Numbered from the stretch's first letter, positions 8,791 to 16,480 are shown. The stretch: 38,993 nt of DNA from Bradyrhizobium yuanmingense (GCF_029167105.1 NZ_JARFML010000051.1:1-38993), one strand, 5' to 3'. The notes: a model not told the origin generated them from the sequence alone. A program made the numbers and translations.

Positions 8791-8976
8791 TCAGGATAAG
8801 GGGTGCTCGGGAAGTGCTTCGTCGGTGGCGAGATCTTCGACCAGCTTGATCACCTCGAAGCGCTGTCGCGGCGCGAGCTTCAGGAAGGCCCGGAGCAGGC
8901 GCAGACTTTCCACGGTGCTGCCTGCAGGCACACCGAGCTTGAGATGCAGCTCAGCCGCGAAATTGAGGTTTTTCAT
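8791..8976 (-). CDS. Small conserved hypothetical protein (61 aa)
   Basis: Begins MKNLNFAAELHLKLGVP and continues with two likely helices (VESLRLLRAFLKLAP, RFEVIKLVEDLATD). The start at 8976 is supported by an AGGTGCGAG sequence just upstream. The frame continues upstream to 9153, but those residues look non-coding. Composition and codon use resemble a real short rhizobial gene. It lies upstream of the phasin gene on the same strand (gap 141 bp) and may be a separate unit. No domain recognised. Confidence 0.6.
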   Translation of the reverse strand: MKNLNFAAELHLKLGVPAGSTVESLRLLRAFLKLAPRQRFEVIKLVEDLATDEALPEHPLS

Positions 8977-9037
8977 CTCGCACCTATGACAAGCATCGGT
9001 CGTGATCCGCTCGAGAACCGAACGCCGCAACAGAACT

Positions 9038-9205
9038 ATGGCGACGAACGCTCGGCCGAAGGGACCCGCCGGGTTGCAGGCTGAACCGCGTCCAAACGAC
9101 GGCCTCCATCTGGTTGCAACTATGCCAAGCAACAACCCATCCGGCAAGCCCAACCGTGGGTATAGCGATGCTTGGTCTGCATCGCGCCACGGCGTTTCCG
9201 GATAA
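9038..9205 (+). CDS. Possible small hypothetical protein (55 aa)
   Basis: An open frame beginning MATNARPKGPAGLQAEPRP and ending ASRHGVSG. It is divergent from the 61-aa gene with a 61-bp gap. There is no clear ribosome site and composition is Pro/Asn-rich and probably disordered. I include it because the residue usage is more protein-like than its neighbours, but it may be spurious. Confidence 0.3.
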   Translation: MATNARPKGPAGLQAEPRPNDGLHLVATMPSNNPSGKPNRGYSDAWSASRHGVSG

Positions 9206-9545
9206 CAGGAATATCAATCGCCGTCACCCACCTGCGTCAAGAAGCGTCATCAATCACGCGAACAGCCCCTGTTGCTGTCAATCGACACGGGGTTTCGTCG
9301 TGTTTCCGATGTGAAATGCATGTTAGCGCGCACGAATTGGCGATTCTTCAGCAAGATACACGCATTTGTTGAATCGGTCCCGGCGGTTGCATTAAGCGCG
9401 TGAAAGTCGATCTCGCGGCCGGTCCACCGTGAACCGCCGTCCACGCGCGAGCGACCAAGCCGATGCGGCACGGCCACGCAGATACGGGCGCCATGGCTGA
9501 AAACTCTTCGATTTGGGCGCGCCTCAGCACCAAAAGGACGACGGC
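9206..9545. other. Interval without recognised gene
   Basis: Slightly lower GC than its surroundings. No credible coding frame, RNA gene or strong hairpin was seen. It probably contains the promoter of the 118-aa exported protein that follows. Confidence 0.5.
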
Positions 9546-9902
9546 ATGCTTTCTCGCTGCGATCTCATCAAGGGCGCCGCAATCGCGCTTCTCACCCTCT
9601 CGACACAAGGCGCATGGGCGCAGGAGACCAAGATGAAGCTGTTCAAGATCGTCACCGTCAAGGACGAAATCGTCGTCGGACTGTCGGCGCAGGAACTTCA
9701 GGCGCTCGGCGGCAATGATGCGAGCGCCGTTGCACACGCGCTGGCACAGAAGGGCGACCTCACCGTCTGGCAATACAACGTGCATCGTGGCCCCAACGGC
9801 GAATTACAGCAGGCACCGACAGCCAAGATCGGGCTGCTGGCCCATGCCTCGCTGCGCGTCGAGCCCTACACCACGCCCTACCAGATCGCCCCTCACCCGT
9901 AA
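9546..9902 (+). CDS. Exported hypothetical protein (118 aa)
   Basis: From the ATG at 9546 there is a signal peptide (LIKGAAIALLTLSTQGAWAQ) and a compact domain containing MKLFKIVTVKDEIVVGLSA, DLTVWQYNVHRGPNGELQ and ASLRVEPYTTPYQI. I recall similar short proteins being widespread in Bradyrhizobium, often without the signal peptide and starting at the equivalent of MKLFKIV; that internal ATG is at 9633. The signal peptide here suggests a periplasmic form. No catalytic motif is visible. A shared hairpin terminator separates it from the converging gene. Confidence 0.7.
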   Translation: MLSRCDLIKGAAIALLTLSTQGAWAQETKMKLFKIVTVKDEIVVGLSAQELQALGGNDASAVAHALAQKGDLTVWQYNVHRGPNGELQQAPTAKIGLLAHASLRVEPYTTPYQIAPHP

Positions 9903-9915
9903 GCAATGGGCGGGA

Positions 9916-9939
9916 CGCCGGCGGCCGAGACCGCCGGCG
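9916..9939. terminator. Bidirectional hairpin between converging genes
   Basis: A 9-bp perfect stem (cgccggcgg / ccgccggcg) with a 6-nt loop sits in the 45 bp between the stops at 9902 (plus) and 9948 (minus). There is no T tract, so termination strength is uncertain. Confidence 0.5.
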
Positions 9940-9947
9940 CTCGGCAA

Positions 9948-10523
9948 TCATCCGCGCCGGCCCCCGCGCGCCGTCCCCGTCTCCGTCGCGAAGCCGTAGA
10001 TCAGCGCCAGCCGGTCCAGGCATTCGCGAAAACGCCGCGCGAAGTAATCGTTCCAGCGTTGCGTGCGGACGGCACGACGCTGCCCAACCTGATCCATGGT
10101 CAGACCCAGCACCAGCACGTCGTGCACCAGCGCGGCGCCGTCGGTGCCGAGCTCTCGTTCGATCCGGTTGAGCCGCAGCACCGCCTGGCGCTGGCTTTCG
10201 GTGACGGGCTCACGCGTGCCCGTCCCATCGACATATTCGCGCGTCGTATCCACCGCCTGCGGGCCGCGCTCCGCCCGCTCCCAATCGTTCTGGAAGGCGC
10301 GCCCGCCGCGGTATTGCGCCTCGTCGATCTGATGGTGCGCGTGCAGCCGGCCAAGCGGATCGCCGCGGACCGACCGGATCGCCAGGATCCTCTCGCCGGA
10401 ATCGAGCGCGAGCGGATTGTCGACCTCCACCTCCGCGATCTCGGCGTTGAACGGCACCTCCCGCGACCGCCGGTCGTAGATCTGCGCCAATTTGTAGGAC
10501 TTGTTGCGTCGGGCACGAGCCAC
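9948..10523 (-). CDS. DUF6456-like protein (191 aa)
   Basis: A GTG start at 10523 is chosen because GGAGATCC lies just upstream, and the sequence becomes protein-like from ARARRNKSYKLAQIYDRR. The centre (YRGGRAFQNDWERAERGP) and C-terminal helices (DVLVLGLTMDQVGQ, DYFARRFRECLDRLALIYG) resemble the layout of DUF6456 proteins, which are alphaproteobacterial and sometimes phage-associated. That family match is by eye only. It lies 44 bp downstream of the gcrA-like gene on the same strand and is probably co-transcribed, so a role with that regulator is possible. Molecular function unknown. Confidence 0.65.
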   Translation of the reverse strand: MARARRNKSYKLAQIYDRRSREVPFNAEIAEVEVDNPLALDSGERILAIRSVRGDPLGRLHAHHQIDEAQYRGGRAFQNDWERAERGPQAVDTTREYVDGTGTREPVTESQRQAVLRLNRIERELGTDGAALVHDVLVLGLTMDQVGQRRAVRTQRWNDYFARRFRECLDRLALIYGFATETGTARGGRRG

Positions 10524-10567
10524 TCGGATCTCCTTGCAAGACTGAGAGTTGAACGGAGGCGGCACCG

Positions 10568-11104
10568 TCAGAGCGCCGAGACCAGCTTCAGCACGACCGG
10601 GCCCGCGGCACGGGCCGCCGACGCAGCCTCGGAACGGCGCGTCAGGCGAGCATGCGGCGCGCAATAGCTCGAGCCCGGCTGGCGCGCATGGCCGCAGAAG
10701 GCGATCTCCTCGCCGTCCTTGTCGCCGCCATAGGGATAGCGGCAGTCGGCCGGCTCGAGCTCGACCAATTGGATCAGGCGCGGCTGGATGCCGACACAGC
10801 GCAACTTCACCCGCGCCGCAGGCTTCATGGCGGACTTCGGCGGCAGATTGAGGCTGGGCCACGCCACCCGGCGCGGCGAAAGCAGGCTGGGTTCACCCGG
10901 CAAGGGCGGCGCGAGCGCCGGGCTCGTCATCCATTGCGGCACGATGAGCCCGAGCCGCTTGGCGCGGCCGACCACCGCGCTGCGCGTATAAGCCGTTCCA
11001 AACCTTGCGTTTATCTGTCTTCCGATCTCCGCATAAGACATGCCCTTGTGAAAATAGTCGCGAAGCGCGTCGGAGTGCTCCGACGGCCAATGGCCCGGTT
11101 CCAT
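10568..11104 (-). CDS. GcrA-family regulator paralogue
   Basis: A protein of 178 aa. The N-terminal helix-turn-helix region (HSDALRDYFHKGMSYAEIG, then RSAVVGRAKRLGL) and C-terminal Cys/His segment (CRYPYGGDKDGEEIAFCGHA, then YCAPHARL) match the plan of GcrA. In Caulobacter GcrA binds sigma-70 and activates promoters carrying methylated GANTC sites. The DNA-binding part differs from canonical GcrA (which reads more like ETLKKLWSEGLSASQIA), so this is probably a paralogue, not the essential cell-cycle gene. The start at 11104 avoids a non-coding-looking extension to 11149. It is divergent from the S24 regulator, and a GANTC site (gagtc, 11170-11174) overlaps its presumed -35. Confidence 0.8.
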   Translation of the reverse strand: MEPGHWPSEHSDALRDYFHKGMSYAEIGRQINARFGTAYTRSAVVGRAKRLGLIVPQWMTSPALAPPLPGEPSLLSPRRVAWPSLNLPPKSAMKPAARVKLRCVGIQPRLIQLVELEPADCRYPYGGDKDGEEIAFCGHARQPGSSYCAPHARLTRRSEAASAARAAGPVVLKLVSAL

Positions 11105-11150
11105 GCTGCTGTCCTGTGATGCGCCTCCACCCGGGGAGGCGAGACGCACA

Positions 11151-11176
11151 TTCCGTTATTCCGAATACAGAGTCAA
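11151..11176 (-). promoter_or_regulatory. Putative promoter and operator of the gcrA-like gene
   Basis: On the minus strand, TTGACT (11176-11171) could serve as -35. Next to it 11151-11165 (ttccgttattccgaa) matches 11 of 15 positions of the palindrome found at 11912-11926 when read on the minus strand. GANTC at 11170-11174 overlaps the -35. The -10 is poor, so the promoter assignment is tentative. Confidence 0.4.
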
Positions 11177-11198
11177 GGCGTATTTCTGATATTCATAA

Positions 11199-11227
11199 TT
11201 GCATCAATTCCGAATTTCGGATTACAA
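11199..11227 (+). promoter_or_regulatory. S24 gene promoter with palindromic operator in the spacer
   Basis: A -35-like TTGCAT (11199-11204), 17-bp spacer and weak -10 TTACAA (11222-11227). The spacer holds the near-palindrome ttccgaatttcggat (11208-11222), placed three bases after the -35, the same register as the site at 11903-11931. This suggests autorepression by the S24 protein. Confidence 0.6.
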
Positions 11228-11260
11228 GAGGCGGGACGGTGCGCAATCGAGGGAATCACC

Positions 11261-11869
11261 ATGTTGGACGTAGCAATGATCGAGCGGGGCCTGGAGAAGA
11301 CGGGCAAGAGCAAGGGCGGCCTGGCTGCGGCCATGGGCGTGCGGCCCGGCGCGGTCTCGGAGATTCTCGGCGGCGAGCGCCTGGTGAAGGCCTCGGAGAT
11401 CATTCCGATCATGGAATATCTCGAGCTCAATCTCGCGCCGATCATGGGCCGGGTCGGAGCCGGCGCGGTGATCGAGCCGGACTACGAACAGGTTCCGCCG
11501 GAAGGTCTCGGCGACGTCGCGTTGCCCTTCCCGATCATGGAAGAGACGATCGCATTCGAGATCGTGGGCGATTCGATGCTGCCCAAATACGAAAGCGGCG
11601 ACGTGATCGTCGTCTACAAGGACCAGCGCCACCCGCTGTCGAGCTTCTACGGCGAAGAGGCCGTGGTCCGCCTCAAGACGGGCGAGCGCTATCTGAAGAC
11701 CATCGAGCGGGGCAAATCTCCCTCAGTGGTCAACCTCACGAGCTTCAATGCCAAGCCGATCGTCGGCGTCAAGCTTGACTGGGTCGGGGAGATCTGCCTG
11801 TCCATGCCCAAGGGACAGCTTGAGCGGCTGCGCGCGAAGTCGGCGCGGCCGCGCAAGAAGGGCAAATGA
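11261..11869 (+). CDS. LexA/CI-like S24 family transcriptional regulator
   Basis: A protein of 202 aa. The N-terminal 60 residues form a helix-turn-helix (KSKGGLAAAMGVRPGAVSEIL). An Ala-Gly dipeptide in RVGAGAVIEP is a candidate self-cleavage site. The C-terminal S24 peptidase fold has the nucleophile serine in VGDSMLPKYESGDVIVV and the partner lysine in the segment RLKTGERYLKTI. Such proteins repress promoters until RecA-stimulated or other cleavage. GAGGGA upstream of the ATG supports the start. The palindrome TTCCGA-N3-TCGGA(A/T) occurs in its own promoter and in that of the next gene, so it probably regulates both, and perhaps the divergent gcrA-like gene. It may derive from a phage repressor, but no other phage genes are near. 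Confidence 0.88.
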   Translation: MLDVAMIERGLEKTGKSKGGLAAAMGVRPGAVSEILGGERLVKASEIIPIMEYLELNLAPIMGRVGAGAVIEPDYEQVPPEGLGDVALPFPIMEETIAFEIVGDSMLPKYESGDVIVVYKDQRHPLSSFYGEEAVVRLKTGERYLKTIERGKSPSVVNLTSFNAKPIVGVKLDWVGEICLSMPKGQLERLRAKSARPRKKGK

Positions 11870-11902
11870 GGGGCTGCCGCTTCTGATTAATAGAAATCAC
11901 AC

Positions 11903-11931
11903 TTGACATAGTTCCGATTTTCGGAAATAAT
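11903..11931 (+). promoter_or_regulatory. Sigma-70 type promoter with perfect palindromic operator
   Basis: TTGACA (11903-11908), 17-bp spacer, AATAAT (11926-11931). The perfect palindrome TTCCGA-TTT-TCGGAA (11912-11926) fills the spacer and touches the -10. It lies 40 bp upstream of the 91-aa gene. Bound repressor here would exclude RNA polymerase. Confidence 0.75.
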
Positions 11932-11970
11932 CTGCCGCGTCCCGTCCACGGAGCGCGGCAGGATCGTTTC

Positions 11971-12246
11971 ATGCAATACTTCGTCGTGATGATCGATTAT
12001 GGACGGCGGGGCCGCGAGGCGATCGTCGATCCCGAAATCACCCGGCGCGAGGTCATTTCCCGCATCGCCTCGGGTGAGTATCGGAACGTCTCGTTCATCC
12101 ACGAGATCGTGGAGAACTCGGTCGAGGATGTCACCGAGGCCATCCTGGCCGAGGCGGCCCTCCCACAGATCGAGCCCGAGGACGTCGATCTCCAGGCAAT
12201 CCGCCTCGACCACATCCGCGACCTGCGCAAGCACGAGAGGACGTGA
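11971..12246 (+). CDS. Conserved hypothetical protein (91 aa), predicted S24 target
   Basis: Begins MQYFVVMIDYGRRGREAIVD, continues with RREVISRIASGEYRNVSFIHEI and ends in an acidic helix with LDHIRDLRKH. AGGATC upstream supports the start. I recall close relatives in Bradyrhizobium without assigned function. The strong promoter with a perfect operator palindrome suggests tight control by the S24 regulator immediately upstream. No DNA-binding, toxin or membrane signature is evident. Confidence 0.75.
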   Translation: MQYFVVMIDYGRRGREAIVDPEITRREVISRIASGEYRNVSFIHEIVENSVEDVTEAILAEAALPQIEPEDVDLQAIRLDHIRDLRKHERT

Positions 12247-12257
12247 CGCAGGCCCAC

Positions 12258-12305
12258 AGCATGATCCGAACCTGAAGGGCCGCGTTAGCGCAAAGTGTGC
12301 AGCGG
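12258..12305. repeat. Degenerate Rhizobiales interspersed repeat
   Basis: The segments agcatgatccg and gcgcaaagtgtgcagcgg resemble parts of the common Bradyrhizobium 'gcatgatccggaaaagtg' intergenic repeat, in degenerate form. It lies between converging genes. Recognition is from memory. Confidence 0.4.
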
Positions 12306-12330
12306 AGCTCGCGCCACCGCCCCGTCGGCA

Positions 12331-13305
12331 CTACACCAGGAGAACGGTCGATCCCGTGGTCTTGCGTGCCGCAAGATCGGCATGCGCCTTGGCGGCGTCC
12401 TTCAGCGGGTAGGTCTGGTGCACCTCGATCTTGACCGCTCCGGACTTGACGACGTCGAACAGCTCGCCCGCCATCGCCACCAGATTTTCGCGCTTGGCGG
12501 CGTAGGTAAACAGCGTCGGACGCGTGACATAGAGTGAGCCCTTCTGGGCGAGCAGGCCAAGATTAAGCGGCTCAACCGCGCCGGAGGACTGGCCGAACAG
12601 CGCGGCGACGCCGAGCGGAGCGAGGCAATCCAGCGATTTCAGGAACGTGTCCTTGCCGACGGAATCATACACCACCGGCACCTTCTTGCCGCCGGTGATC
12701 TCGTCGACCCGCTTCACGAAATCTTCCCTTGTATAGATGATGACATGGTCGCAGCCATGCGCGTTTGCCAGCTTCGCCTTCTCGTCGTTGCTGACGGTGC
12801 CGATCACGGTCGCGCCGAGATGCTTCGCCCACTGGCTCAAGATCAGGCCGACACCGCCGGCGGCCGCATGCAGCAGGATGGTATCGCCGGCCTTCACCCG
12901 ATAGGTCTGGCGGATCAGATATTGCGTGGTGAGCCCCTTGAGCATCATCGCCGCCGCTGTCTTGTCGTCGACGCCGTCGGGCAATTTCAACAGCCGGTCG
13001 GCGGGGATCAGCCGCGCCTCCGCATAGGCCCCGAGCGGCGAGGCGCCGTAAGCGACGCGATCGCCCGGCTTCAGATCGGTGACGCCAGGCCCAACCTCCT
13101 CGACGACGCCAGCCGCCTCGCTGCCGAGCCCGCTCGGCAGTTGCGCCGGATAGAGGCCGGAACGGTTATAGATGTCGACGAAATTGAGGCCGACCGCGGT
13201 GTGGCGGATGCGCGCCTCGCCGGGCCCAGGTTTGCCGACGCTGACCTCCTCCCAGACCAGGACTTCCGGACCGCCGGTTTTGTGAAAGCGAATGGCATGC
13301 GTCAT
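12331..13305 (-). CDS. Zinc-independent NADPH:quinone oxidoreductase (MDR family)
   Basis: A protein of 324 aa, the usual QOR length. The N-terminal GroES-like domain has the family run GLNFVDIYNRSGLYP and GSEAAGVVEEVGPGV. The Rossmann nucleotide-binding motif is HAAAGGVGLILSQWAKHLGA. The zinc-binding cysteines of alcohol dehydrogenases are absent, which fits quinone reductases of the QorA type. It would catalyse NAD(P)H-dependent reduction of quinones in the cytoplasm. The ATG at 13305 follows AAAGGAGC. It is transcribed alone and divergently from the zinc-ribbon gene. Confidence 0.9.
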   Translation of the reverse strand: MTHAIRFHKTGGPEVLVWEEVSVGKPGPGEARIRHTAVGLNFVDIYNRSGLYPAQLPSGLGSEAAGVVEEVGPGVTDLKPGDRVAYGASPLGAYAEARLIPADRLLKLPDGVDDKTAAAMMLKGLTTQYLIRQTYRVKAGDTILLHAAAGGVGLILSQWAKHLGATVIGTVSNDEKAKLANAHGCDHVIIYTREDFVKRVDEITGGKKVPVVYDSVGKDTFLKSLDCLAPLGVAALFGQSSGAVEPLNLGLLAQKGSLYVTRPTLFTYAAKRENLVAMAGELFDVVKSGAVKIEVHQTYPLKDAAKAHADLAARKTTGSTVLLV

Positions 13306-13528
13306 GGGCGTGCTCCTTTATCGTTGAAATGAGTCCGAACACCGGATCGGCCTGTGAAATAGGCATTTGGTCCGCCCGTTACAGTATAGAAGCCGTAACA
13401 AGAATGTCACAGCGAACGACAAACAGCCGCCGTTCCACCTCCATTCGAAAGAGTTGATGAGGGCCCCGCGGCGACCGGGAGTAGCCTTTGCGCGGGGTTT
13501 GATGGGTCGCCTGCGAAGGAGAGCCGAG

Positions 13529-13729
13529 ATGCCAGCTTACGTTCAGCATCATCAGGACGTCGAAATCGCGCCAGTGAATTGCCCCACCTGTATGGGGTTC
13601 CTGCCGATGTATGTGCGCGAGGTCGAGCCGCATTGGAGCCTTGCCAAGATCGACTTCGTCTATGAATGCGCCGATTGCGGCGCCGAGCTGAGGCAAACGA
13701 TCCGCAAGCCGCAGTTGCTGCGGCACTGA
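13529..13729 (+). CDS. Small zinc-ribbon-like hypothetical protein (66 aa)
   Basis: Starts MPAYVQHHQDVEIAPVN. Two Cys pairs, CPTC and CADC, about 30 residues apart are consistent with one zinc ribbon. AAGGAG about 8 bases before the ATG at 13529 fixes the start; the frame continues upstream to 13367 but the added residues look non-coding. Similar small proteins are common in Bradyrhizobium. Function unknown; nucleic-acid or protein binding is possible. It precedes the MoxR gene by about 150 bp on the same strand. Confidence 0.7.
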   Translation: MPAYVQHHQDVEIAPVNCPTCMGFLPMYVREVEPHWSLAKIDFVYECADCGAELRQTIRKPQLLRH

Positions 13730-13876
13730 TCGCGCCAACAGCGAAGCGCTCAACTATTTGCGCTTAGCGGAAAAAACGCCGTTCACGCGGGTTAGATGTC
13801 TCCCAAACGTGGCTTGTTCTTTGCCTGGAACGCAGGCAGAACAAGCCTCAAGCAAGACCTTTGGGAGCGCCCTTTC

Positions 13877-14824
13877 GTGGCTGATCAGAAGGCCTCGACC
13901 TCGATCGAGGCAGTGGAGAGCGGCCTCGCCGCGCAGGGCTACATCGCGAGCCGGCAGATCGCGACTGCCGTCTATTTGTCGCAGCAGATCGAGAAGCCGA
14001 TCCTGGTCGAGGGCCCCGCGGGCGTCGGCAAGACGGAGCTCGCCAAGGCGATTGCGGCTTGGCGCGGCATGAAGATGATCCGCCTGCAATGCTATGAGGG
14101 CCTCGACGAGGCCAAGGCGCTCTACGAGTGGAAATACGCCAAGCAGCTTCTCTACACGCAGATCCTCAAGGACAAGCTCGGCGAGGTTCTCGGCGGCGCG
14201 CAGACGCTGCATGCCGCGCTCGACCAGCTCCACGATTTCGGCGACGTGTTCTTCTCCAAGGAATTCGTCGAGCCGCGGCCGCTGCTCCAGGCGCTTGAGC
14301 AGCCGGGCGGCTGCGTGCTCCTGATCGACGAGATCGACAAGTCGGACGCCGAATTCGAATCGCTGCTGCTGGAAATCCTGTCCGACTTCCAGGTCACCAT
14401 CCCCGAGCTCGGAACCGTCTCGGCGATCACGCCGCCGACGGTGATCCTCACCTCCAACAGCGAGCGCGACCTCGGCGATGCCCTGAAGCGACGCTGCCTG
14501 CATCTGCATATCGGCTTTCCCGAGCAGCGGCTCGAGGAGCGCATCGTCGAAAGCCGCGTGCCCGGCATCTCGCAGACGCTGCGCCGGCAGATGGTCGGCT
14601 TCATCCACGAGATCCGCTCGCTGGATCTGAAGAAGCTGCCCTCGGTCAGCGAGACCATCGACTGGGCGCGTGTGCTGGTGCTGCTCCAGGCTTCCGAACT
14701 CGATACTGAGATCGTCAAGGACACGCTCAACGTGCTCCTGAAATACGAAGCCGACATCGAGGCCGCGACGCCGCAGGTGACGACCTTCATTGCCAAGGCG
14801 GCCCGGTCCAACGTCTTCGGTTGA
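13877..14824 (+). CDS. MoxR-type AAA+ ATPase
   Basis: A protein of 315 aa. Walker A is EGPAGVGKTELAKA, Walker B is CVLLIDEIDKSD, and sensor 1 lies in TVILTSNSERDLGDALKRRC. This is a MoxR-family chaperone-like ATPase; relatives work with VWA proteins to insert cofactors or assemble enzymes, for example CoxD with CoxE in CO dehydrogenase maturation. The GTG at 13877 preceded by GGGAGCG gives a family-like N-terminus (ADQKASTSIEAVESGLAAQG); an in-frame ATG at 13796 would add 27 unlikely residues. Its stop overlaps the region of the VWA gene start, so the two are one operon. Confidence 0.88.
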   Translation: MADQKASTSIEAVESGLAAQGYIASRQIATAVYLSQQIEKPILVEGPAGVGKTELAKAIAAWRGMKMIRLQCYEGLDEAKALYEWKYAKQLLYTQILKDKLGEVLGGAQTLHAALDQLHDFGDVFFSKEFVEPRPLLQALEQPGGCVLLIDEIDKSDAEFESLLLEILSDFQVTIPELGTVSAITPPTVILTSNSERDLGDALKRRCLHLHIGFPEQRLEERIVESRVPGISQTLRRQMVGFIHEIRSLDLKKLPSVSETIDWARVLVLLQASELDTEIVKDTLNVLLKYEADIEAATPQVTTFIAKAARSNVFG

Positions 14825-14829
14825 CGCCG

Positions 14830-16209
14830 ATGCGCGAAAATCTCCATCGCTTCTTTCGGGCGGCACGCGGCGCTGGCGTTCACGTCTCGCCGGCCGAAAG
14901 CATCGATGCGATGCGCGCCGTCGCGCAGGTCGGCATCTCTGATCGTGCCGTGCTGCGCGATGCGCTGCTGCTGACGCTCGCCAAGTCGCAGGACGAGAAG
15001 CTCGCGCTCGGCGACTGCTTTGATCTGTTCTTCAGCCAGCCGGAGCCGCGGCAGGATCAGCCTGAGGCTGCCGGCGAAGATCATGCTGCGCAAGGCGAGG
15101 ATCAGCCGCCCTCCGCCGGCTCGGCGAGCGAGGCGGGCGAAGGTCAGCCTTCCCAGGGCCTGGGTCCCTTGGCGCAGATGCTATTGTCGCAGGATCGCAA
15201 CGCGATTGCTGCCGCGATTGCCAGTGCCTCCGGCGCGGCCTCCCTGTCCGACATCCGCTACTCCACCCAGCGCGGCATATTCTCCAGCCGCATCCTCGAC
15301 GCAATGGGCCTCCAGCGCTTGCGCGACGATCTCGACCAGCTGACCGCGACCAATCCGTCGCTGGCCGAGCGCCTGCGCGCCGCGCTCGATGCCTTGCGCG
15401 AAGCCGTGCGCGACACGGTCTCGCAAGGGCTTGCACTTTATGCCCGCGAGGAGGCCGAGAACCTCCGCAACGAGATCCTGCGCAACGCGCCGCTTGCCCG
15501 CATCGAGCGTCGCCAGGTCGCCGAGATGCGTGCCCTCATCCGCCAGATCGCACGCCGGCTGCGCGAGCGCTATTCCAAGCCGCGCAAGCGCCAGCGCCGC
15601 GGCCATCTCGACGTTCGCCGAACGCTCCGCCGCAACGCGGCCTGGGGCGGCGTGCCCTTCCTCACGGCATGGAAGCGCAAGCATCGCGACCGGCCGAAGA
15701 TCGTCGCGCTGTGCGACGTCTCGGGCTCCGTTGCGCAAGTCTCGGACTTCTTCCTGCTGCTGATCCACTCGCTGCACGAGGTGGTCGACGACGTCCGCTC
15801 CTTCGCCTTCTCTTCGCACCTGATCGAGGTCAGCGAGATCCTGGAGACGAAGTCGCCGGAGGAGGCGATGTCCGAGATCATGTCCAAGGTCGGTTTCGGC
15901 TCGTCGGATTACGGCTCCTCGCTGGTCGATTTCGAGAAGGAGTTCATGAGCGCGCTGACGCCGCAGACCACGGTGATCGTGCTCGGCGATGCCCGCAGCA
16001 ACAATCTCGACCCACGCGCCGACATTTTGCGCCGGATCTCCGAGCGTTCGAAGCGGTTGGTCTGGCTCAATCCCGAGGGGCGGCTCGCCTGGGGCTTTGG
16101 CGATTCCGAGATGCCGCGCTACGCAACTTTTTGCAGCGTCGTGCGCCAATGCGCCACCGCGCAACAGCTCGAACGCGCTGTTTCCGATATTGTGGCGACT
16201 TATCAATAA
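14830..16209 (+). CDS. VWA-domain CoxE-like protein
   Basis: A protein of 459 aa. The N-terminal helical part (RENLHRFFRAARGAGVHVSP) is typical of CoxE-like proteins. An acidic Gln/Ala/Glu-rich linker follows at about 70-115. The C-terminal VWA domain carries the MIDAS motif DVSGS and further metal-site positions around GSSDYGSSL and LGDARSNN. It pairs with the upstream MoxR ATPase (stop at 14824, ATG at 14830; a TTG at 14821 would overlap). Such pairs mature metalloenzymes or stress complexes. The molybdoenzyme genes at 33885-37432 are a conceivable but unproven client about 18 kb away. Confidence 0.88.
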   Translation: MRENLHRFFRAARGAGVHVSPAESIDAMRAVAQVGISDRAVLRDALLLTLAKSQDEKLALGDCFDLFFSQPEPRQDQPEAAGEDHAAQGEDQPPSAGSASEAGEGQPSQGLGPLAQMLLSQDRNAIAAAIASASGAASLSDIRYSTQRGIFSSRILDAMGLQRLRDDLDQLTATNPSLAERLRAALDALREAVRDTVSQGLALYAREEAENLRNEILRNAPLARIERRQVAEMRALIRQIARRLRERYSKPRKRQRRGHLDVRRTLRRNAAWGGVPFLTAWKRKHRDRPKIVALCDVSGSVAQVSDFFLLLIHSLHEVVDDVRSFAFSSHLIEVSEILETKSPEEAMSEIMSKVGFGSSDYGSSLVDFEKEFMSALTPQTTVIVLGDARSNNLDPRADILRRISERSKRLVWLNPEGRLAWGFGDSEMPRYATFCSVVRQCATAQQLERAVSDIVATYQ

Positions 16210-16228
16210 GCAATAACAGCCACCTCCG

Positions 16229-16480
16229 TCAGGCGGCGTTCAGCTCGGCCTGATTGCACTCCCGAAAGTGACGCGCGATTTCGTCGAGAGCGCGCTGCTC
16301 CCATTCTTCTGCCTGCGCCAACCAGAACGGCCGGCGCTTCGAATCGAGCGCCGCGCGCTCTCTGCAAAGGAATTCCTGACTGCGAATTTCCACCAGCCTG
16401 TTCATGCACTCCACTCCTGCCGTGTGAAGCCATTCCCCGCGGGCCAGGGTAACAGAGTCCTCAACCTCCCGCCTCATCAT
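16229..16480 (-). CDS. Small hypothetical protein (83 aa)
   Basis: From the ATG at 16480: MMRREVEDSVTLARGEWL, then a helical chain with KRRPFWLAQAEEWEQRALDE and a C-terminal CNQAELNAA. The frame extends to 16555, but that part looks less coding. No strong ribosome site. It converges on the VWA gene with only a 19-bp gap and no obvious terminator. No domain recognised. Confidence 0.5.
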   Translation of the reverse strand: MMRREVEDSVTLARGEWLHTAGVECMNRLVEIRSQEFLCRERAALDSKRRPFWLAQAEEWEQRALDEIARHFRECNQAELNAA

